Shown: positions 27,084-37,800, counted from the first letter of the stretch. The stretch: 64,000 bases of DNA from Arthrobacter sp. ZGTC131 (GCF_002929275.1 NZ_PJIK01000009.1:124001-188000); one strand, 5' to 3'. The notes: generated from the letters alone by a model not told the origin. A program made the numbers and translations.

Positions 27084-28100
27084 TTAAGCCGTCTTCCTGG
27101 CGAAGAGCCGCTGCAGCAGGATGAAGGCGAGGAGCAGTCCGCCGATGACGATCTTCGTCCACCAGGAACTCAGTGTTCCGTCGTAGGCGATGAAGGTCTG
27201 GACAATTCCCAGCACCAGGACTCCCACGACGGATCCAAGGACGTAGCCCGTTCCGCCCGTCAGCAGGGTGCCGCCAATGACGACGGCGGCGATGGCATCA
27301 AGTTCCATTCCCTGCGCTGCGAGGCTGTAGCCGGAGAGGCTGTAGAACGAGAACAGGACTCCGGCGATGGCCGAGCAGAGCCCGCTGAGTGCGTAGACCA
27401 GGATTTTTGTCCTCGTTACCGGCAGCCCCATGAGCATCGCTGAGTGCTCATTGCCGCCGATGGCGTAGACGGTCCGGCCAAAGCGGGTGTGGTGGAGGAT
27501 GAAGAAGGCTGCGGCAACTATGGCCAGCGCCAGGAGTACACCCGGTGAGACGAAGAGGTCCCCGGGAAGCGGGATCTGGGCCTGGGCCACGCTGGTGAAG
27601 AATCCCTCGGTGACGGGGATCGAGTCGAGACTGATGACGTAGCAGAGGCCGCGGGCGAGAAACATGCCGGCGAGGGTGACGATGAAGGGCTGGATGTCAA
27701 AGTACTGGATGATCAGTCCCATGAGGAGGCCCAGCCCGCCACCGATGACCAGGACAAGGAATATGACAGCGGCCGGATTCCAGCCCTGCTGGAGAAGTGT
27801 GGCGCTGACCATCATCGACAGTGCGACGACGGCTCCGACCGACAGGTCGATGCCCCCTGTCAGAATCACAAACGTCATGCCGACGGCGAGCACGATCAGG
27901 AAGGTGTTGTCGATGAAGAGGTTCAGGAACACCTGGCCGGAGAGGAAGCTCGGGTACATGCCCGCACCCACGGCGAACATGGCGATGAAGAGCCCCAGGG
28001 TCGCGAGGGTCGGCGCATAGCGGGCGCCTCCGCGCATGCGGCTGCGGAGGGGCGACGGTTCCTTGACGGTCAGTGGCGTCAGGGTGGACAGGGAGGACAT
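27084..28100 (-). CDS. Furanose-type ABC sugar permease, YjfF-like
   Basis: A 338-residue inner-membrane permease of the BPD_transp_2 (ribose-type) class, with about nine or ten helices. Typical stretches are MTFVILTGGIDLSVGAVVALS, FDIQPFIVTLAGMFLARGL and AIAAVVIGGTLLTGGTGYVLGS. Closest in type to YjfF of the E. coli galactofuranose importer. The start at 28100 overlaps the stop of the previous permease (TGATG), so it is translationally coupled and a longer frame is rejected. With the neighbouring YtfT-, YtfR- and YtfQ-like genes it forms a complete importer, here probably for arabinofuranose or short arabino-oligosaccharides. Confidence 0.88.
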   Translation of the reverse strand: MSSLSTLTPLTVKEPSPLRSRMRGGARYAPTLATLGLFIAMFAVGAGMYPSFLSGQVFLNLFIDNTFLIVLAVGMTFVILTGGIDLSVGAVVALSMMVSATLLQQGWNPAAVIFLVLVIGGGLGLLMGLIIQYFDIQPFIVTLAGMFLARGLCYVISLDSIPVTEGFFTSVAQAQIPLPGDLFVSPGVLLALAIVAAAFFILHHTRFGRTVYAIGGNEHSAMLMGLPVTRTKILVYALSGLCSAIAGVLFSFYSLSGYSLAAQGMELDAIAAVVIGGTLLTGGTGYVLGSVVGVLVLGIVQTFIAYDGTLSSWWTKIVIGGLLLAFILLQRLFARKTA

Positions 28101-29131
28101 CAGATTGCGACCTTTTCCTTCGTGCCGGGCTTGGGTGCGGCTTTGAGGCTCCTCAGCAGGTTCCGTGCCTTGGGCGCCTGCAGGAGACATACGGTAATGA
28201 CGACGAGGGCTTTGAACACCAGCGTCACTTCCGGCGGGATTCCGAGCGTGTAGACGGTGGTGGTCAGGGTCTGGATGATGAAGGCCCCGATCACGGTCCC
28301 GGCCAGGGTGTACCGCCCGCCGGCGAGTGAAGTGCCGCCGATGACGACGGCAAGGATCGCGTCCATTTCAATGTAAAGGCCTGCATTGTTCGCGTCGGCC
28401 GCGGTGACATTGGAGCTGATCATCAGGCCGGCGATGGCGGCGCACACCGCGCTGAAGACGTAAACGATCCAGATGATGTTCCGCGAGCGCAGCCCGGCCA
28501 GGCGGCTGGCCACCGGGTTGATGCCCACGGCTTCGATGAGGATTCCCAGCGCCGTGCGCCGGGTGAGGACGGCCGCCAGGACGAAGACTGCCGCGGTGAT
28601 CAGGATGGAGACGGGAAGGGTGAACAGGTACCCGGCACCGATTGACTTGTAGTGGTCATTCGATACGGAGACGATCTGGCCGCCCGTGATGAGCTGGGCG
28701 ATGCCCCGTCCGGCGGTCATCAGCACCAGAGTCGCAATGATGGGCTGCACACCGACAGTTGAGACCAGGAACCCGTTCCACACGCCCAGGAGAAGGCCCG
28801 CCAACACGGCGATGAGCACGGCCATGGCTGCCGTTACCGGCGAGGCAGGTTCCGGGGAAGCGGCGATGTAGGCGCACGACGCCGCTCCGGCGATGGCTAC
28901 GACCGCGCCGACCGAGAGGTCAATGCCCCGGGTGGCGATGACCAGGGTCATCCCCAGGGCAATGAGGATGGTCGGGGCGCCGTTGCGCATGATGTCGATG
29001 ATGCTGCCGTAGAGGTGTCCGTCCTGCATCCGCAGGCTCAGGAAGTCGGGCCGGAAAATCTGGTTCAGCAGCAGCAGCGCTGCCAACGCGATCACCGGCC
29101 AGGCAAGGCGGTTCTTCATAAGGGATTTCAC
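28100..29131 (-). CDS. Furanose-type ABC sugar permease, YtfT-like
   Basis: A 343-residue permease paired with the YjfF-like protein. Class signatures are LGMTLVIATRGIDLSVGAVVAIAG, STVGVQPIIATLVLMTAGRGIAQ and AILAVVIGGTSLAGGRYTLAG. Its start overlaps the ATPase stop by four bases (ATGA) and its own stop overlaps the next start by one base. Two different permease subunits plus one double-domain ATPase is the YtfQRT-YjfF arrangement, unlike the single-permease fructose importer at 59.7 kb. Confidence 0.88.
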   Translation of the reverse strand: MKSLMKNRLAWPVIALAALLLLNQIFRPDFLSLRMQDGHLYGSIIDIMRNGAPTILIALGMTLVIATRGIDLSVGAVVAIAGAASCAYIAASPEPASPVTAAMAVLIAVLAGLLLGVWNGFLVSTVGVQPIIATLVLMTAGRGIAQLITGGQIVSVSNDHYKSIGAGYLFTLPVSILITAAVFVLAAVLTRRTALGILIEAVGINPVASRLAGLRSRNIIWIVYVFSAVCAAIAGLMISSNVTAADANNAGLYIEMDAILAVVIGGTSLAGGRYTLAGTVIGAFIIQTLTTTVYTLGIPPEVTLVFKALVVITVCLLQAPKARNLLRSLKAAPKPGTKEKVAI

Positions 29132-30654
29132 TGCGTACCTCCGGCGATGACCGTCATGACGTCTTCCACTGAGACGTCGTCATTCTTGATTTCGGCGACC
29201 ATTTCCCTGTCCTTGATGACGGCGACGCGGTCGCTCAGGCGCAGGACCTCTTCGAGCTCCGAGGAGATGAAGAGGATGGACATCCCTTCTGTCGCGAGTT
29301 TGTTGACGAGCTTTTGGATCTGGGTCTTCGCCCCGATGTCGATTCCCCTGGTTGGCTCATCGAGGATCAGCAGTTCGGGGGAAGTGATCAGCCAGCGGGC
29401 GAGCAGGACCTTCTGCTGGTTCCCGCCGCTGAGGTTGCGGATCAGGGCGTCGGGATTTGCCGGGCGGATATCGAGGGTTGCGATGTACTCGGCCACCAGC
29501 TCGTCCTGGACGCGGCGCGGGATACGGCGCGCCCAGCCTTTGCTGGCCTGCATGGCCAGCATGAGATTGTCGCGGACGGACAGGTCTCCGATGAGGCCTT
29601 CCTCTTTGCGGTCCTCGGAACAGAACCCGATGCGCTTATCGATCGCGGTCCGCGGGGAGCGGATCCTTTGGCTGACGCCCTTAACCCTGATGGAACCTTC
29701 ATCGGCCTTGTCGGCACCGAAAAAGAGCCTGGCAATCTCGGTCCGGCCTGCTCCCAGCAGGCCTGCGAGGCCAACGACCTCCCCGGGGTAGATGGACAGG
29801 TCCACGTTCGACACCGATCCCTTCCTCCCGAGCCCGCGGGCCTCAACGAACGGCGTCACCTCGGAGCCTGTCCTGGCACGTGTCCGGGCAGGGGCCTGGT
29901 CCAGCTCGGCGAGTGCCTCCATTTCCTTGCCGATCATCTTGGAAATCAGGCCCATGCGGGAGAGGTCGCGGGTCAGGTATTCGCCCACGAGCTTTCCGTT
30001 GCGGAGCACCGTCATGCGGTCGGAGATCTCGTAGACCTGCTCAAGGAAGTGGGAGACGAACAGGATCGCTACGCCGCGGTCGCGGAGGTCCCGGATGACG
30101 CGGAAGAGCTGGTTGACTTCATCGGCATCGAGGCTCGACGTTGGTTCATCCAGGATGAGGACCTTGGCGTTGATCTCCACCGACCTGGCAATGGCGATGA
30201 GTTGCTGGACCGCGATGGAATGCGAGGACAGCAGGGATCCGGGATCAACATGGTTCAGGTGCAGCTCTGCGAGGACCTCCCGGGTCCGGGACCGGACGCC
30301 CTTCCAGTCAATGGAGCCGCGGCGGCGCGGCTCCCGTCCCAGCAGCACGTTTTCTTCAACGGTCAGGTTGGGGCAGAGGTTGACCTCCTGGTAGACAGTG
30401 CTGATGCCGGCTGCCTGGGATGCTGCCGGCGTCGAGAACTGCTTGTGCTCGCCGAGTACGGTTATCGTGCCGGAATCAATGGTGTACACGCCTGTCAGGG
30501 CCTTGATCAGCGTGGATTTGCCGGCGCCGTTCTCTCCCATGAGGGCGTGGACTTCACCTTGGAAGAGGCGGAAGTTGACTCCGTCGAGCGCCTTAACTCC
30601 TGGAAATCCAATAGCTATGTCGGTCATCTCGACGACCGGAACGATTTCGTTCAT
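29128..30654 (-). CDS. Sugar ABC transporter ATPase with two nucleotide-binding domains, YtfR-like
   Basis: A 508-residue fused double ATPase, the usual size for ribose/galactofuranose-type importers. Domain 1 (residues ~8-240) has Walker A GENGAGKSTLIKAL, and Walker B LILDEPTSSLDADE. Domain 2 (~270-500) has a degenerate Walker A (GLLGAGRTEIARL) with signature LSGGNQQKVLLARWL and Walker B LLILDEPTRGIDIG, as is normal in this class. A GAGG lies immediately next to the ATG, an atypically short spacing. It is separated from the binding-protein gene by a strong hairpin. Confidence 0.92.
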   Translation of the reverse strand: MNEIVPVVEMTDIAIGFPGVKALDGVNFRLFQGEVHALMGENGAGKSTLIKALTGVYTIDSGTITVLGEHKQFSTPAASQAAGISTVYQEVNLCPNLTVEENVLLGREPRRRGSIDWKGVRSRTREVLAELHLNHVDPGSLLSSHSIAVQQLIAIARSVEINAKVLILDEPTSSLDADEVNQLFRVIRDLRDRGVAILFVSHFLEQVYEISDRMTVLRNGKLVGEYLTRDLSRMGLISKMIGKEMEALAELDQAPARTRARTGSEVTPFVEARGLGRKGSVSNVDLSIYPGEVVGLAGLLGAGRTEIARLFFGADKADEGSIRVKGVSQRIRSPRTAIDKRIGFCSEDRKEEGLIGDLSVRDNLMLAMQASKGWARRIPRRVQDELVAEYIATLDIRPANPDALIRNLSGGNQQKVLLARWLITSPELLILDEPTRGIDIGAKTQIQKLVNKLATEGMSILFISSELEEVLRLSDRVAVIKDREMVAEIKNDDVSVEDVMTVIAGGTQ

Positions 30655-30696
30655 CCTCGTATCTTTTCTGTGCTAGGTCTGCCGTGCGGCGGGCGG

Positions 30697-30728
30697 CCGT
30701 GCGGCGGCGGTGATCCGCCGCCGCACGG
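30697..30728 (-). terminator. Intra-operon hairpin after the binding-protein gene
   Basis: CCGTGCGGCGGCGG (30697-30710) pairs perfectly with CCGCCGCCGCACGG (30715-30728), loop TGAT on the plus strand. There is no T-tract, so it more likely attenuates downstream transcription or protects the upstream message. Confidence 0.75.
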
Positions 30729-30748
30729 GCGTTCAGGGGCGCCGGGAC

Positions 30749-31723
30749 TCAGTAAGGGCGGCTGGCAAGGACCTGCTTTGCCTGTTCCTGGGTGAAGGTG
30801 GTTTCCTCGGTGACGACCCGTTCCGGGACGGTCTCGCCGGCGATAACCTTCTTGGCAAGGTCCATGAGCTGGTCGCCGAGCATCGGGCTGCATTCGACGA
30901 TGTAGTTGATCTTGCCGTTGCTCAGCGCGGTCATGCCGTCCTTCACCGCGTCGATGGTGACGATCTTGATGTCCTTGCCGGGAACTTTGCCGGCCGCTTC
31001 GATGGCCTCGATGGCACCCAGGCCCTCGTCGTCATTGTGGGCGAAGACAACGTCGATGTCCGGGTTGTTCTTGAGGAAGGCCTCCATGACCTGCTTGCCG
31101 CCGCTGCGGGTGAAGTCCCCACTCTGCGAGGCGATGATCTTCAGCTTCGGATTAGCCTTGATGGCTTCCTCGAACCCTTCTTTCCTGTCGTTCGCCGGAG
31201 CGGACCCGGTGGTGCCCTGAATTTCGACGATGTTGACGGTGTCGGAGGCTGCCTTCGAATCCTCCACGAGCCAGGCTCCCGCTTTCTTGCCCTCCTCAAC
31301 GAAGTCAGAACCGAGGAACGTCTTGTACAGGGTCTTGTCCGAGGAGTCGACCGCCCGGTCGGTGAGGATGACGGGAATCTTCGCCGTCTTGGCCTCCTTC
31401 AGCACCGTGTCCCAGCCGGACTCCACCACGGGGGAGAACGCAATGACGTCGACTTTCTGCTGGATGTAGGAACGGATCGCCTTGATCTGGTTCTCTTGCT
31501 TTTGCTGGGCATCTGAGAACTTCAGGTCGATCCCGGCCTTCTTGGCGGATTCCTGTACGGACTTGGTGTTTGCGGTGCGCCACCCGCTTTCGGCGCCGAC
31601 CTGGGCAAAGCCCATGGTGATCTTGTCACTGCCCGCGTTGCCGGCAGCACTGCCGGTTCCGCCGCAGGCTGTCAGCGTGAGCATTGATGCGGCGGCAACC
31701 GCAATTAGGGATTTCTTAAACAC
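30749..31723 (-). CDS. Furanose-binding lipoprotein, YtfQ-like
   Basis: A 324-residue periplasmic-binding-type lipoprotein that delivers sugar to the importer. The signal peptide ends TLTACGGTG (lipid cysteine ~20). The mature part begins ITMGFAQVGAESGWRTANTKS, closely recalling the E. coli galactofuranose receptor YtfQ. Sugar-contact-like motifs follow: DAQQKQENQIKAIRS, FSPVVESGWD, AHNDDEGLGAIEA and IDAVKDGMTAL. The GTG at 31723 is preceded by GGGAGG at ideal spacing. Its promoter has TTGACG-N18-CACAAT with an overlapping LacI site. The ligand is inferred to be L-arabinofuranose, from context. Confidence 0.9.
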   Translation of the reverse strand: MFKKSLIAVAAASMLTLTACGGTGSAAGNAGSDKITMGFAQVGAESGWRTANTKSVQESAKKAGIDLKFSDAQQKQENQIKAIRSYIQQKVDVIAFSPVVESGWDTVLKEAKTAKIPVILTDRAVDSSDKTLYKTFLGSDFVEEGKKAGAWLVEDSKAASDTVNIVEIQGTTGSAPANDRKEGFEEAIKANPKLKIIASQSGDFTRSGGKQVMEAFLKNNPDIDVVFAHNDDEGLGAIEAIEAAGKVPGKDIKIVTIDAVKDGMTALSNGKINYIVECSPMLGDQLMDLAKKVIAGETVPERVVTEETTFTQEQAKQVLASRPY

Positions 31724-31810
31724 AACATCCTCCCGGAAGCGTAGTTACATGCAGGCGGGAGAATTCGAACACCGCCATTGCTGCAAGTGAGCTGATGCGC
31801 TCTGCGACTC

Positions 31811-31840
31811 ATTGTGAACGCTAACAAAGAAAGTCGTCAA
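31811..31840 (-). promoter_or_regulatory. Importer promoter with overlapping LacI operator
   Basis: On the minus strand, -35 TTGACG (31835-31840), an 18-base spacer and -10 CACAAT (31811-31816). The site TGTTAGCGTTCACA (31813-31826) overlaps the -10, so a bound repressor would block polymerase. The 441-base region 31724-32164 between the divergent importer and GH51 genes contains this element and the operator at 32017; nothing else is supported there. Confidence 0.75.
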
Positions 31841-32016
31841 GTAGCCAGGGTCACAAATTGGCGACTCGGCTGACTGGCTGGCCGGCCGCACTATCGAGTG
31901 GCGGCCCGAAGGGAATCCCGGAAGGGTGCCCCAGGCGTGATCCACCCGCCTGCCGTTCTTGTCAAGGCTCTTTACAACACTGCAAAGATGTCGAATACTT
32001 TTCCCGACGCGCACTT

Positions 32017-32030
32017 TGTTAGCGTTAACA
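32017..32030 (+). promoter_or_regulatory. LacI-type operator TGTTAGCGTTAACA
   Basis: An inverted repeat with the same core as the importer, araB and abfA sites, placed 135 bases before the secreted GH51 gene. No good -35 is seen at the matching distance. It may control the downstream glycosidase genes, or loop with the site at 31813. Confidence 0.7.
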
Positions 32031-32164
32031 GCTTTTTGTTTACCCATTCACCGGCGGCCACGCCCGGGGACGGTTTTGCATCCTGCGAAACTGTCGGCGG
32101 CCGCCTTGCCTGAGCTGCGCCGGCGAGCCGGCGGACCGTTCAATGGAGAAAGGCCATCTCTTCC

Positions 32165-34708
32165 ATGCCATCGAAATCCCCAAGTCCCGCAAAGCGGGCC
32201 TGCACCATGGCGCTTGCCGGATCACTGGCAGCAGCGATGCTGTCACTGGCCCCGGCGCTGGGCGCCAATGCAGAGACAGCAACAAACCGAACCATCAACA
32301 TCAATGCCGCCGAGACCGGGCCTTCGATCGATCCCACCATGTACGGGGCCTTCTACGAGGACATCAACCAGGGCGCCGACGGCGGCATTTACGCCGAACT
32401 CGTCCAGAACCGGTCGTTTGAATTCAACTCCGGGGACAACCGCACCTACACGCCCATGACCGCCTGGGAAACTCTCAGGCGGGGCAGCGACGGAACAGTC
32501 GCCGTGGTCAATGACAGCAATCGCCTGAACGAGAACAACCGGAACTACCTGCAGATCGACGCCGCCAGCGCCGGCGCAGGCGGCGCCGCCGGTGTCGGCG
32601 TCCGCAACAGCGGCTGGAACGCCGGGCAGAAGCTCGAGGCGCACAAGAAATACAACTACTCAGTCTGGGCACGCACGTCCAACCCCGCCGGTACAAGCCT
32701 TGCCGTAACGCTGGAGACGCCGGAAGGCACCCGCCTGGCCACCGCCACGATCAAAATCAAGGGTGACAAGTGGGCCAAGTACGATCTGACGTTGTCGCCC
32801 AAGTCCTCCACCGGAGCGGGCCGGCTGGCGACAGTCGTTCAGGGAACTGGCACGGTCCGGCTCGACATGATTTCGCTGTTTCCGCAGGACACGTGGAACG
32901 GCAGGGCAAACGGCCTTCGTAAGGACCTCGCCGAAAAGATCGCAGACCTGAACCCCGGATTCCTGCGCTTCCCGGGCGGCTGCATCGTCAACACCGGAAG
33001 CTACGACACCTATTCAGCCCCCAACTACACGCGCGCCCGCACGTACCAGTGGAAGGACACCATCGGGCCGGTGGAGCAGCGCCCGGCGAACCGGAACTTC
33101 TGGGGCTACAACCAGACGTACGGCCTCGGCTACATGGAGTACTTCCAGTGGGCAGAGGATATGGGCGCAGTCCCTGTGCCGGTGGTTCCCGTGGGTGTCA
33201 CGGGATGCGGCGACAACAAGTCCGCTCCCGACCAGGCGACCCTTGACCGCTACATCCAGGACACGCTCGACCTCATCGAATTCGCCAACGGCGATGCCAG
33301 CACCGAGTGGGGTGCAAAGCGCATCGCATACGGCCACCCTGAGCCCTACAAGCTGGACCGCATCGGCCTGGGCAACGAGGAGTACAAGCCCGAGTTCAAG
33401 CAATACTTCACCCAGTTCTACAACGCCGTCAGGGCCGCCCACCCCGAGATCAAGATCATCGGAAACACGGGGCCGTTCAGCCAGGGCCCCGAATTCGACG
33501 ACCTCGCCAAGTTCAACGCTGACACGGGCGTGGACCTCGTCGACGAGCACTATTACAACGAACCGTCCTGGTTCCTTAACAACAACCACCGCTACGACTC
33601 CTACAGCCGCGACAGCTACCAGGTCTTCCTTGGCGAGTACGCCTCCCGCGGAAACAAACCCTTCAACGCGCTCGCGGAAGCTTCCTACATGACCGGCCTC
33701 GAGCGGAACGCAGATGTGGTCAAGATGGCGTCCTACGCGCCGCTGATCGCGAACGAGGCCAACACGCAGTGGAGCCCGGACATGATGTTCTTCAACGGAA
33801 CGTCCGTCCGGACCACCCCCAACTACGAGGTCCAGAAGCTGTTCATGAACAACGTCGGCACGCAGGTGGTGCCGAGCACGCAGGAAAACCCGGCCTCGAC
33901 CGTGGCGCCGATTGCAGGCAAGATCGGGCTGTCCACCTGGGCCACGTCCGCCCGCTATGACGACGTCAAGGTGACCGGCAACGACGGCGCAACGTTGTTC
34001 AGCGATGACTTCTCGGGAACGGCTGCGGCGTGGACCGGCAACGGCACCGGATCCTGGTCCATCCAGGACGGCGCCTACGTGCAGTCAAGCACCACCGCCC
34101 TGAACACCATGGTGACGGCCGGAAACGCCGACTGGAGCAACTACACGCTCAACACCAAGGCGACAAAGCTGGCGGGCTCGGAAGGGTTCCTTGTCTCCTT
34201 CGGAGTCAAGGACACCGGAAACTACTTCTGGTGGAACCTGGGCGGCTGGAACAACTCGAAGTCCGTCGTCGAGAAAGCCGTCAACGGCGGCAAGACGAAT
34301 GTCCTGGAAAAGAACACGGTGATCCAAACCGGACATGAATACGACATCCGCATCGAGGTCACCGGGCGCATCGCCAAGCTGTACCTGGACAACGTCCTGT
34401 GGGGCACGGTGGACGATACGCCCGCCGATCCCATCTACTCCGTGGTCACCAAGGACGCAAAGTCAGGCGACACCATCGTCAAGGTGGTCAACACCTCGGC
34501 TGAGCGGACTCCCGTGGATGTCAGCGTCACCGGCGCGACCAACATTGCCGCCACCGCTGCCGTGACGACGCTCACCGAGACTGCGGACGGGCAGAACCTC
34601 GCCTCCGCGGCGAGCACTTTCAACGGGGCAGGGCCGAAGTTCACCTACACGTTCGAGCCCAGTTCGGTGACCTTCATCCGGCTTACCGACGGCAGCTCAC
34701 GCAAATAG
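32165..34708 (+). CDS. Secreted multi-domain GH51 alpha-L-arabinofuranosidase
   Basis: An 847-residue exported enzyme removing terminal alpha-L-arabinofuranose. A Sec signal peptide (~1-37, ending GANA) is followed by a short N-terminal strand region and a CBM4_9-like module (~100-235). The GH51 barrel (~240-530) has acid/base Glu405 in GLGNEEY and nucleophile Glu491 in FLGEYASRG. The C-terminal beta-domain is interrupted by an extra ~150-residue jelly-roll-like module (~595-745, LFSDDFSGTAAAW ... FWWNLGGWNNS). The ATG follows a GGAGAAAGG, about 12 bases away. It is first of three glycosidase genes on this strand. Confidence 0.9.
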   Translation: MPSKSPSPAKRACTMALAGSLAAAMLSLAPALGANAETATNRTININAAETGPSIDPTMYGAFYEDINQGADGGIYAELVQNRSFEFNSGDNRTYTPMTAWETLRRGSDGTVAVVNDSNRLNENNRNYLQIDAASAGAGGAAGVGVRNSGWNAGQKLEAHKKYNYSVWARTSNPAGTSLAVTLETPEGTRLATATIKIKGDKWAKYDLTLSPKSSTGAGRLATVVQGTGTVRLDMISLFPQDTWNGRANGLRKDLAEKIADLNPGFLRFPGGCIVNTGSYDTYSAPNYTRARTYQWKDTIGPVEQRPANRNFWGYNQTYGLGYMEYFQWAEDMGAVPVPVVPVGVTGCGDNKSAPDQATLDRYIQDTLDLIEFANGDASTEWGAKRIAYGHPEPYKLDRIGLGNEEYKPEFKQYFTQFYNAVRAAHPEIKIIGNTGPFSQGPEFDDLAKFNADTGVDLVDEHYYNEPSWFLNNNHRYDSYSRDSYQVFLGEYASRGNKPFNALAEASYMTGLERNADVVKMASYAPLIANEANTQWSPDMMFFNGTSVRTTPNYEVQKLFMNNVGTQVVPSTQENPASTVAPIAGKIGLSTWATSARYDDVKVTGNDGATLFSDDFSGTAAAWTGNGTGSWSIQDGAYVQSSTTALNTMVTAGNADWSNYTLNTKATKLAGSEGFLVSFGVKDTGNYFWWNLGGWNNSKSVVEKAVNGGKTNVLEKNTVIQTGHEYDIRIEVTGRIAKLYLDNVLWGTVDDTPADPIYSVVTKDAKSGDTIVKVVNTSAERTPVDVSVTGATNIAATAAVTTLTETADGQNLASAASTFNGAGPKFTYTFEPSSVTFIRLTDGSSRK

Positions 34709-34813
34709 GAACGTAACCCAGGCTTGACCACAGGTGGCCCGGCTGGCGAGCCGGCCGGGCCACTTGTCTCGCCCTACTTCCGCGGCAGCCCGCGACAACG
34801 TACCGGAGATCCA

Positions 34814-37800
34814 ATGACGAATCCAGTATCCAGGCGCAATATCCTCAGGCTCGGAGCGGCCGCTGCGGCGCTTCCATGGCTCCCCTCGCTTGCAAGCGCG
34901 GCCACGGCAGCCGCCGCGCAGGGTCCCCTGCCAGCCACCGGCGGCGTTACCGCCGCGCTTGCCCTTCGCCCTTTCAAACTTTCAGACGTCGCGCTGGGCC
35001 CCGGAGTCTTCGCCCGGAAGCGCGACTTGATCCTCAACTTCGCCCGGGGCTACGACGAGCGCCGCTACATCAATGTTTTCCGGGCCAACGCCGGCCTCCG
35101 GCCGATTGCCGGCGTAACGCCCCTGCCGGCCGGCGGGTGGGAAGGCCTCGACGGCGAAGCGAACGGGAACCTGAGGGGTCATTTCACCGGGCACCATATG
35201 TCCATGCTGGCCCAGGCCTATGCCAGCACCGGGGAGGAGGTGTTCGGGACGAAGCTGCAGAACCTGGTCTCCTCGCTCCACGAATGCCGGCAGTCGCTCT
35301 CGCAGGATCCCTCCGTCCAGGCAACAACCGGCCGGGTTTCCGCTTCCGCCGTCGAGCTGGCCCGGGGGTCCTGTCTCTACGGTCAGCTGCCTCCGGGATC
35401 GGTCGACGGGCTTCACAGTATGACGTTCGCAGCATGGGTGCGCCCCACAGCGGCGGCGAACTGGGCGCGGATATTCGACTTCGGAAATGACACCAGGACC
35501 TACGCCTTCCTGACGCCGCGCGACGGTAGCGGGCTTCCCCGATTCGCCATCACGCGGAACTTCGCGGGCGGCGAGCAGACGATCGTGGGTTCCTCGCCGT
35601 TGCCGGTCAACGAATGGAGCCATGTCGCGGTCACGCTCGACGGCGGGACGGGCACACTGTACGTCAATGGCCGGCGCGTCGGCCAAAACGCCGCCATGAC
35701 CTTGACCCCCGCGATGCTGGGGAGCCTGGGCAACGTGTGGCTGGGCCGTTCCCAGTACAACGACCCGACTTACGCGGGCGGGTACCAGGACATCAACATC
35801 TGGTCGGCGGCGCTGACCGCGGGGCAGATCGGAGAGCTGGCCGGGGCGCGCGCTTCCGCCACCTCGGCAGGCGGCGGGGACGTCATTTCCATCGCCTGCG
35901 GCGAGACCAGCGGGTCGACACTGGCCGACGCGTCCGGAAAGGGCCGTCACGCCACCCTGCGGCGCACCTGGGGCCTGCCCAGCCACCCCGGGTTCCTCGC
36001 GGCCTACCCCGAAACGCAGTTCATCGAACTCGAGAGCAGGACCACCCCTGACTACCACCGTGTCTGGGCCCCGTACTACACCGCGCACAAGATCCTGAAA
36101 GGCCTGCTGGATGCGTACACGGCCACGAAGGAACCGAAGGCCCTTGACCTGGCAGTCGGCCTCTGTGACTGGATGCACTCGCGGCTCAGCAGGCTCACCC
36201 CGGCCGTCCGCCAGCGCATGTGGGGGATCTTCTCCAGCGGCGAGTTCGGCGGCATCGTGGAAGCCATCCTTGAGACCCACGGGCACTCCGGCAAACCGGA
36301 GCACCTTGAACTCGCCAAGTACTTCGATCTCGACTCCCTCATCGACGCGTGTGCCGCCAACAAGGACGTCCTCACCGGCCTCCATGCCAACCAGCACATC
36401 CCGATCTTCACCGGGCTGATGCTCATGTACAACAAGACCGCCGATGAGAGGTACCTCAGGTCCGCCCGCAACTTCTGGGGCATGGTTGCAGGCACGCGAA
36501 CCTACAGCATCGGCGGAACAAGCCAGACCGAATTCTGGAAGGCGCCCAACCAGATTGCGAGCACGCTGCATGACACGGACGCCGAAACCTGCTGCGCCTA
36601 CAACATGCTCAAGCTCTCCCGCGAACTGTTCTTCAAGGAGCAGAACCCCGCATACATGGACTACTACGAACGCGCGCTCCTGAACCAGGTGCTTGGCTCG
36701 AAGCAGGACCAGGACAGCGCGGAGCTGCCGCTTGCGACCTACTTCATCGGCCTTCAGCCTGGCGCCGTCCGCGACTTTACCCCGAAGAACGGGACCACCT
36801 GCTGCGAAGGCACCGGCATGGAGTCGGCCACTAAGTATCAGGATTCGGTGTACTTCACTGCCGAGGACAACAGCGCACTGTACGTGAACCTCTATATGCC
36901 CTCCAAGCTCAACTGGGCGGACAAGAACCTAACAGTGACGCAGGAGACCACTTATCCGCTCGAGCAGCGGTCGAAACTTACGGTCGCCGGCGACGGCCAG
37001 TTCGAACTGCGGCTAAGGGTTCCGGCATGGGCGACGGCAGGCTTCACCGTCCGCGTCAACGGAACCCCGGTCGACGGGCGGGCGGCACCCGGCACGTACC
37101 TCAACATTCCCAGGGCGTGGAAGAGCGGCGACTCTGTAGAGATTGACATGCCATTCACCCTCCGTGCCGAAAGGGCCCTGGACGACCCGACAGTCCAGAC
37201 GTTGATGTACGGACCTATGCACCTGGTCGCACGGGACAGCCGCACCACCTTCCTGCCGTTCAGTCTGTACGCTACGGCCAAGCTCAACGGAGACCTCGCC
37301 CCGGCCGTGCAGCCGGTTGCCGGCAAGCCGCTGCACTTCACCCTCTCCGGCGTCGAACTGGCGCCCTTCCTCGAAGGAACGGCGGACGCATTCCACTCAT
37401 ACTTCCGGCGCAATGAGCCGAAAGTCGTGTTTGGCGGCGTGGATTCCGGCGTGCCCAACCCCGCACGGGCCAACAAGACCACCCTGCTCGACGACGTCTG
37501 GGACGCCGCTTCCTTCGTGAACAAGCCTGAACTGCTGAAGCGCGTCGGCCAGGTGAACAGCACCTGGATCATCGAGGGCGCCCTTTCCCAAGCTGACGCC
37601 GACCGCATCTACCGGTGTGCCCAGCGCGCAGCCTTCACGGCTCCGGCCGGCGAGATCGATGACCTCCAGGCCGTTGCGGATGCAGTCCGCACCGCCGGCA
37701 CCATGACAGCCGAGGCGCACGCGATGCTCGGCTCCCGGCTGGAAGCCGCCCGGAAAGCACTGGCGGAGAAATCCACTGCGAAGGCTTTGCAGTACCTGAA

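Noticed and set aside
29314-30795. A 493-codon plus-strand frame opposite the YtfR-like ATPase
   Set aside because: No recognisable domain; the minus-strand ATPase has both nucleotide-binding domains.
31745-32047. A 100-codon minus-strand frame in the importer/GH51 intergenic region
   Set aside because: It has no ribosome site or recognisable motif and overlaps both operators and the importer promoter.
34982-36571. A 529-codon minus-strand frame opposite the GH127 gene
   Set aside because: Low-complexity translation; the GH127 active-site motifs are on the plus strand.
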